In this document: in pieces, positions 60,905 to 64,000 of the stretch
How positions within the stretch are numbered: the stretch's first letter is position 1
Layout: each line of letters starts with the position of its first letter
From: Sphingomonas turrisvirgatae
Lineage (GTDB): Bacteria; Pseudomonadota; Alphaproteobacteria; Sphingomonadales; Sphingomonadaceae
Direction: 5' to 3'
Assembly: GCF_001721295.1 (NCBI RefSeq)
Contig: NZ_MDDS01000014.1
Location: 1-64,000 of the forward strand
DNA: 64,000 bases
The notes under the pieces: generated by a model
What the model was told of the DNA's origin: nothing
Databases searched by the model: none
Seen by the model: only the letters and a program-made list of their open reading frames with translations
Made by a program: the position numbers and the translations under genes

Positions 60905-60916
60905 CAAATATTCTAG
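60905..60916 (+). promoter_or_regulatory. candidate operator copy i (caaatattctag)
   Basis: Two mismatches to the reference copy, 49 bases before the TonB receptor ATG in the 120-bp gap. Confidence 0.55.
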
Positions 60917-60965
60917 TACGACAACGAACTGTGCGACGACAGGCGCAGCGAAAAGGGAGAGCTTC

Positions 60966-63311
60966 ATGACAATCCGTTGGCTTACTGGTACGCGTGCGGC
61001 ATTTCTTGCAGGGGCGGCTGGCGCAGTGCTCGCGGGAGGCAATGCCTCTGCGCAGACCGCGGAGGCGACCCCCGTCGCCGAGCAGGAAGCCCCCCCCGAG
61101 GCCGTACAGTCCGGCGTGTCGGGTGATATCGTGGTGACGGCCCGGCGGCGCGAGGAAAGGCTTCAGGACGTGCCGATCGCCGTGACCGCAGTCACCGGCG
61201 AAACGCTGGCTCAGGCCAATATCGTGCAACTGGGCGATCTGCAGACCAAGGTTCCCGGCATGACCATGACGCCATCGGCGTTCGGGTCGAACATCCTGCA
61301 GGTCGCGATCCGCGGTCAGCGGCAATATGATCCCTATATCACCAAGGATCCGGCCGTTGCCGTGTACTTCGCCGATGTCGTGCAGAACCGCCCGCACGGA
61401 TTGAATTCGTCGCTGTTCGACCTGGAATCGATTCAGGTGCTCAAAGGTCCGCAAGGGACGCTGTTCGGGCGCAACACGACAGGCGGTGCGGTAATCATCG
61501 CACCAAAGGCACCGACCGACCGCTTCGAAGGCTATGCCTTGGCTTCCTACGGCAATTACGAGGCAGTCCGCCTCGAGGGTGCGGTGAACATTCCAGTAAA
61601 CGATTCGCTTTCGGTTCGCGTGGCCGGTGCGATCGCACGACGTGACGGCTTCACCCGCAACCTCACGACCGGACAGCGGCTGGACGACGAGCACAAAAAC
61701 AGCTGGCGGGTTTCGATCCGCTTCGCGCCGGGAGACGTCTTCGAAAACCGGCTGGTCGTGTCGGGATTCGAGGCGGATGAAAATGGTACCGGATACAAAT
61801 TCTATGCCTATCGCAAAGGGTCGATCACAGATCAGTTCGTCACTGCGATCGATCCGGGCGGACTCGATCGCGAACTGGCCCTGCTGGCCACACTGCCGTT
61901 CCACACCACGCTGTCAAACGAGGTGCTGAGCACGCGGATCAAGACCTTCAGTCTTTCCAACGTCAGCGAGCTTAAGGCCGGCGATGATATCACGATCAAG
62001 AACATCTTCGGATATCGAACGGTTCATTCGACGACCAACTTCGACCTCGAAGGGTCGCGCTACAATTTCTTCCCGTCGTTCGAAGACATGCGCGAGCGGC
62101 AGTTCAGCAACGAATTCCAGGTGCTCGGCACCGCCTTGGGCGGTTCGCTAGACTATATCGTTGGTGCCTTCTGGTTTTTCGAACGCGGTTCGGATCGACA
62201 AATTTCGGACACGTTCACCAACTATGCGCCGCTCAAAGCCGTGCGCACAAGCTTTGCCGATCCGATCACCAACGAAGCTTATTCGGTGTTCGCGCAGGCG
62301 ACGTGGCGGTTGGCCTTTCTTGAAGGGGTGTCAGTTACCGCCGGCGTGCGACAGAACTGGGACGAGCGCTCCGTCTTCGCGCGCAGCCAGACCAATGGCG
62401 TTTGCCGCCTCGTGACGGCCGATGTCGGCGGCACGCCGCTGAACCCGTGTGCAAAGCAGCTAAGCGCGACCTTCGACAACCTCACCTATACCGGCACGAT
62501 CGACTGGAAAGTGACGCCGGACGTCTTGCTCTATCTCTCGCATCGCAAGGGCTATCGCACCGGCGGCTTCAACTTTGGCGGCGGGCGTCCGTCGGAATTG
62601 CTGCCGTTCCGCCCCGAAGAGGTGAAGGATTTCGAGTTGGGGTTCAAATCGAAATTCAATTTTGCGGGTGCGCGGGGCATCTTCAACGTGGCAGCCTATT
62701 CGCAGGATTATAAGGACATCCAGCGAACGATCGGCTTCTTCGTGCCGAACACCACGCCGCCGGTCTTCGTCAACAGCATTCTGAATGCGGCGGCGGCGAC
62801 GATTCGCGGCGTTGAGGCCGACCTTACCTTCGAGCCCGTGCGCAATTTCGAGATCGGGGGCAACGTCTCCTATATCGACGCACGCTATAAGGGCTTTGTG
62901 GATCAGGCCACGGGGGCGGATCTCAGCGGATCGGCATTTGCTGGCACACCCGAATGGGCGATGGGCGGCTTTGCAGCGCTGACGCTCCCTTTGCCCGGCG
63001 ATGGCGGCGAAGTGCTGATACGCGGCGACGTCTATCACCAGACGACGAGCAATTATGCCGACGCCAATTACGATCCGTCGATCCGTGCGCCATCGCTCGC
63101 GTCGCGCATTCCGCCCTATACGGTCGTCAACGGGCGTATCGAATGGCGCAACGCGTTCGGCAAGCCGGTGTCGCTCGCCTTGTTCGGCCGCAACCTCCTC
63201 AATGAAGAATATATCGTCGGCGGCACCGACATCACGCTTAATGTCGGCTATGCCGGCGTCATCCTGGGGGCGCCTCGCACTTATGGCATCGAGGCGAAGT
63301 TCAGCTTCTGA
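60966..63311 (+). CDS. TonB-dependent outer-membrane receptor
   Basis: The 781-aa receptor has a signal peptide of about 29 residues (AGGNASAQ cleavage region) and a TonB box DIVVTARRREERLQDVPIAV. The plug segment is VLKGPQGTLFGRNTTGGAVI, and the barrel ends GIEAKFSF with terminal Phe. It is of the same family as the receptor at 16863, but the barrels differ, so substrates may differ. aagggagag precedes the start. The SDR 22 bp downstream may be co-transcribed. Confidence 0.92.
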   Translation: MTIRWLTGTRAAFLAGAAGAVLAGGNASAQTAEATPVAEQEAPPEAVQSGVSGDIVVTARRREERLQDVPIAVTAVTGETLAQANIVQLGDLQTKVPGMTMTPSAFGSNILQVAIRGQRQYDPYITKDPAVAVYFADVVQNRPHGLNSSLFDLESIQVLKGPQGTLFGRNTTGGAVIIAPKAPTDRFEGYALASYGNYEAVRLEGAVNIPVNDSLSVRVAGAIARRDGFTRNLTTGQRLDDEHKNSWRVSIRFAPGDVFENRLVVSGFEADENGTGYKFYAYRKGSITDQFVTAIDPGGLDRELALLATLPFHTTLSNEVLSTRIKTFSLSNVSELKAGDDITIKNIFGYRTVHSTTNFDLEGSRYNFFPSFEDMRERQFSNEFQVLGTALGGSLDYIVGAFWFFERGSDRQISDTFTNYAPLKAVRTSFADPITNEAYSVFAQATWRLAFLEGVSVTAGVRQNWDERSVFARSQTNGVCRLVTADVGGTPLNPCAKQLSATFDNLTYTGTIDWKVTPDVLLYLSHRKGYRTGGFNFGGGRPSELLPFRPEEVKDFELGFKSKFNFAGARGIFNVAAYSQDYKDIQRTIGFFVPNTTPPVFVNSILNAAAATIRGVEADLTFEPVRNFEIGGNVSYIDARYKGFVDQATGADLSGSAFAGTPEWAMGGFAALTLPLPGDGGEVLIRGDVYHQTTSNYADANYDPSIRAPSLASRIPPYTVVNGRIEWRNAFGKPVSLALFGRNLLNEEYIVGGTDITLNVGYAGVILGAPRTYGIEAKFSF

Positions 63312-63333
63312 TGCGCGACGGCCGGAGGTCCGA

Positions 63334-64000
63334 ATGACACAAGGGGGTTCCGGCCGACTCGCAGGCCGCAAGATATTGGTGACGGGCGCGGCGTCGGGTA
63401 TCGGACTGGCGACGGCGCGCCTGTTCATCGCGGAGGGCGCGCAGTTGGCCGGGCTGGACCGCGATGCTGGCGCCCTGGCGCACGAGCTGGATCAGCCGCA
63501 GGTGTCGCGCATCGCCTGCGACGTGATCGACGGCGATCGCGCTGCCGGCGCCGTGCATGAGGCGGCGGCGGCGCTCGGCGGTCTCGATGGGATCGTCAAT
63601 TGTGCCGGTGTGGCCTTCAACGCGCCGCTTGGCGACACTGGGCCCGATGCATGGCGCCGCATCATGGCGATCAATCTGGACGCACCCTACCGGATCTGCC
63701 GAGAAGCGCTGCCCTATTTGCGGGCGGCACGGGCGGCGACGATTGTCAACGTTGCCTCGGGGCAGGCGCTACTGCCGAATGCGCCCGGCGGCTCGGCCTA
63801 TGCCGCATCGAAGGCAGGCCTAGTCGCATTCACCAAGGCAGCCGCCGCTGAGCTGGCGCCCGCCATTCGAGCGAATATCCTGTGTCCCGGCCTGGTGGAT
63901 ACGCCGATGGTGCGCGGTCTGTTGCGCGAAGGGGACGGCAGGTTTGTCGAGCAATATGCGATGCGCCGGCCGGCTGAGCCGGCTGAAATGGCGCAGGTGC
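63334..64000 (+). CDS. SDR oxidoreductase, incomplete at window edge
   Basis: About 222 codons are visible and no stop occurs before the edge. Cofactor motif TGAASGIGLA, NCAGVAFNAP, catalytic Ser in NVASGQALLPN, and Tyr and Lys in YAASK are present. LCPGLVDTPMVRGL follows, so only the last 30 or so residues should be missing. Asp in LDRDAGAL favours NAD. cggagg lies six bases before the ATG. It is probably in one transcript with the TonB receptor. Confidence 0.85.
   Translation, partial: MTQGGSGRLAGRKILVTGAASGIGLATARLFIAEGAQLAGLDRDAGALAHELDQPQVSRIACDVIDGDRAAGAVHEAAAALGGLDGIVNCAGVAFNAPLGDTGPDAWRRIMAINLDAPYRICREALPYLRAARAATIVNVASGQALLPNAPGGSAYAASKAGLVAFTKAAAAELAPAIRANILCPGLVDTPMVRGLLREGDGRFVEQYAMRRPAEPAEMAQV

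Noticed and set aside
17556..61904. Long antisense frames, for example 17556-18557, 60852-61904, 44759-45952 and 62460-63428
   Set aside because: They lie opposite clear genes, have Arg/Ala-rich, motif-free products typical of GC-rich shadow frames, and lack ribosome sites.
1..64000. CRISPR array, tRNA or rRNA genes, phage modules, toxin-antitoxin pairs
   Set aside because: No regularly spaced repeats, cloverleaf sequences, rRNA-like stretches or phage/toxin families were recognised. The IS3 element is the only mobile feature.

Overview
The window is about 64 kb of GC-rich DNA, almost certainly from a sphingomonad (Sphingomonadales, Alphaproteobacteria). Two large TonB-dependent receptors with the DIVVTARRRE-type TonB box, dense ATGA/GTGA-coupled operons and many CoA-dependent catabolic families point there. 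It reads as one large catabolic island with about 60 protein genes. I saw no rRNA, tRNA or CRISPR array.

Layout: 1-2100 is a mobile-element junction. The tail of a GPH-family sugar/cation symporter has been cut by an IS3-family element (574-2099) whose transposase gene carries a one-base frameshift. 2108-7486 holds an EthD-type protein, a small dimeric-barrel protein, an MhpA/TfdB-like FAD monooxygenase and a tandem class III CoA-transferase. 7690-15246 is a seven-gene operon: Ltp2-like thiolase fold, acyl-CoA ligase, amidohydrolase, DUF35 protein, SnoaL, a 3-ketosteroid-delta1-dehydrogenase-like flavoprotein and a GST. GntR and TetR regulators and a TonB receptor follow (15243-19250). 19412-25859 holds divergent operons: a paired acyl-CoA dehydrogenase, an orphan ScoA and a NIPSNAP protein facing SDR, crotonase-like and SDR genes. 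25899-33653 has an IclR regulator, a five-gene hydrolase/SDR operon, two paralogous VOC proteins and a fused crotonase/3-hydroxyacyl-CoA dehydrogenase. 33824-41998 holds FAH, DUF1185, SDR and alpha/beta hydrolase genes, a fused double acyl-CoA dehydrogenase, a second amidohydrolase, DUF2889 and an SDR. 42004-48328 holds a kinase plus ACAD11-like pair with SDRs (one broken by an in-frame TGA), facing a phosphatase-TetR pair. 48315-64000 holds a further TetR, a DECR-like SDR, crotonases, three thiolases, a second ligase, two MFS transporters and the second TonB receptor.

How the genes work together (inference): outer-membrane uptake, CoA activation by two ligases or CoA-transferases, desaturation by alpha2beta2-type acyl-CoA dehydrogenases, hydration, dehydrogenation, and thiolytic or retro-aldol cleavage. 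The KstD-like protein, Ltp2/DUF35 pair and split or fused acyl-CoA dehydrogenases resemble bacterial steroid and other polycyclic acid degradation. The substrate cannot be settled from sequence alone.

The most striking unexplained signal is a near-palindromic AT-rich 12-mer (consensus CTAAWATTCTAG, either strand). It recurs at ten intergenic positions (nine promoter regions), mostly 45-105 bp upstream of operon starts, and looks like the operator of one local regulon.
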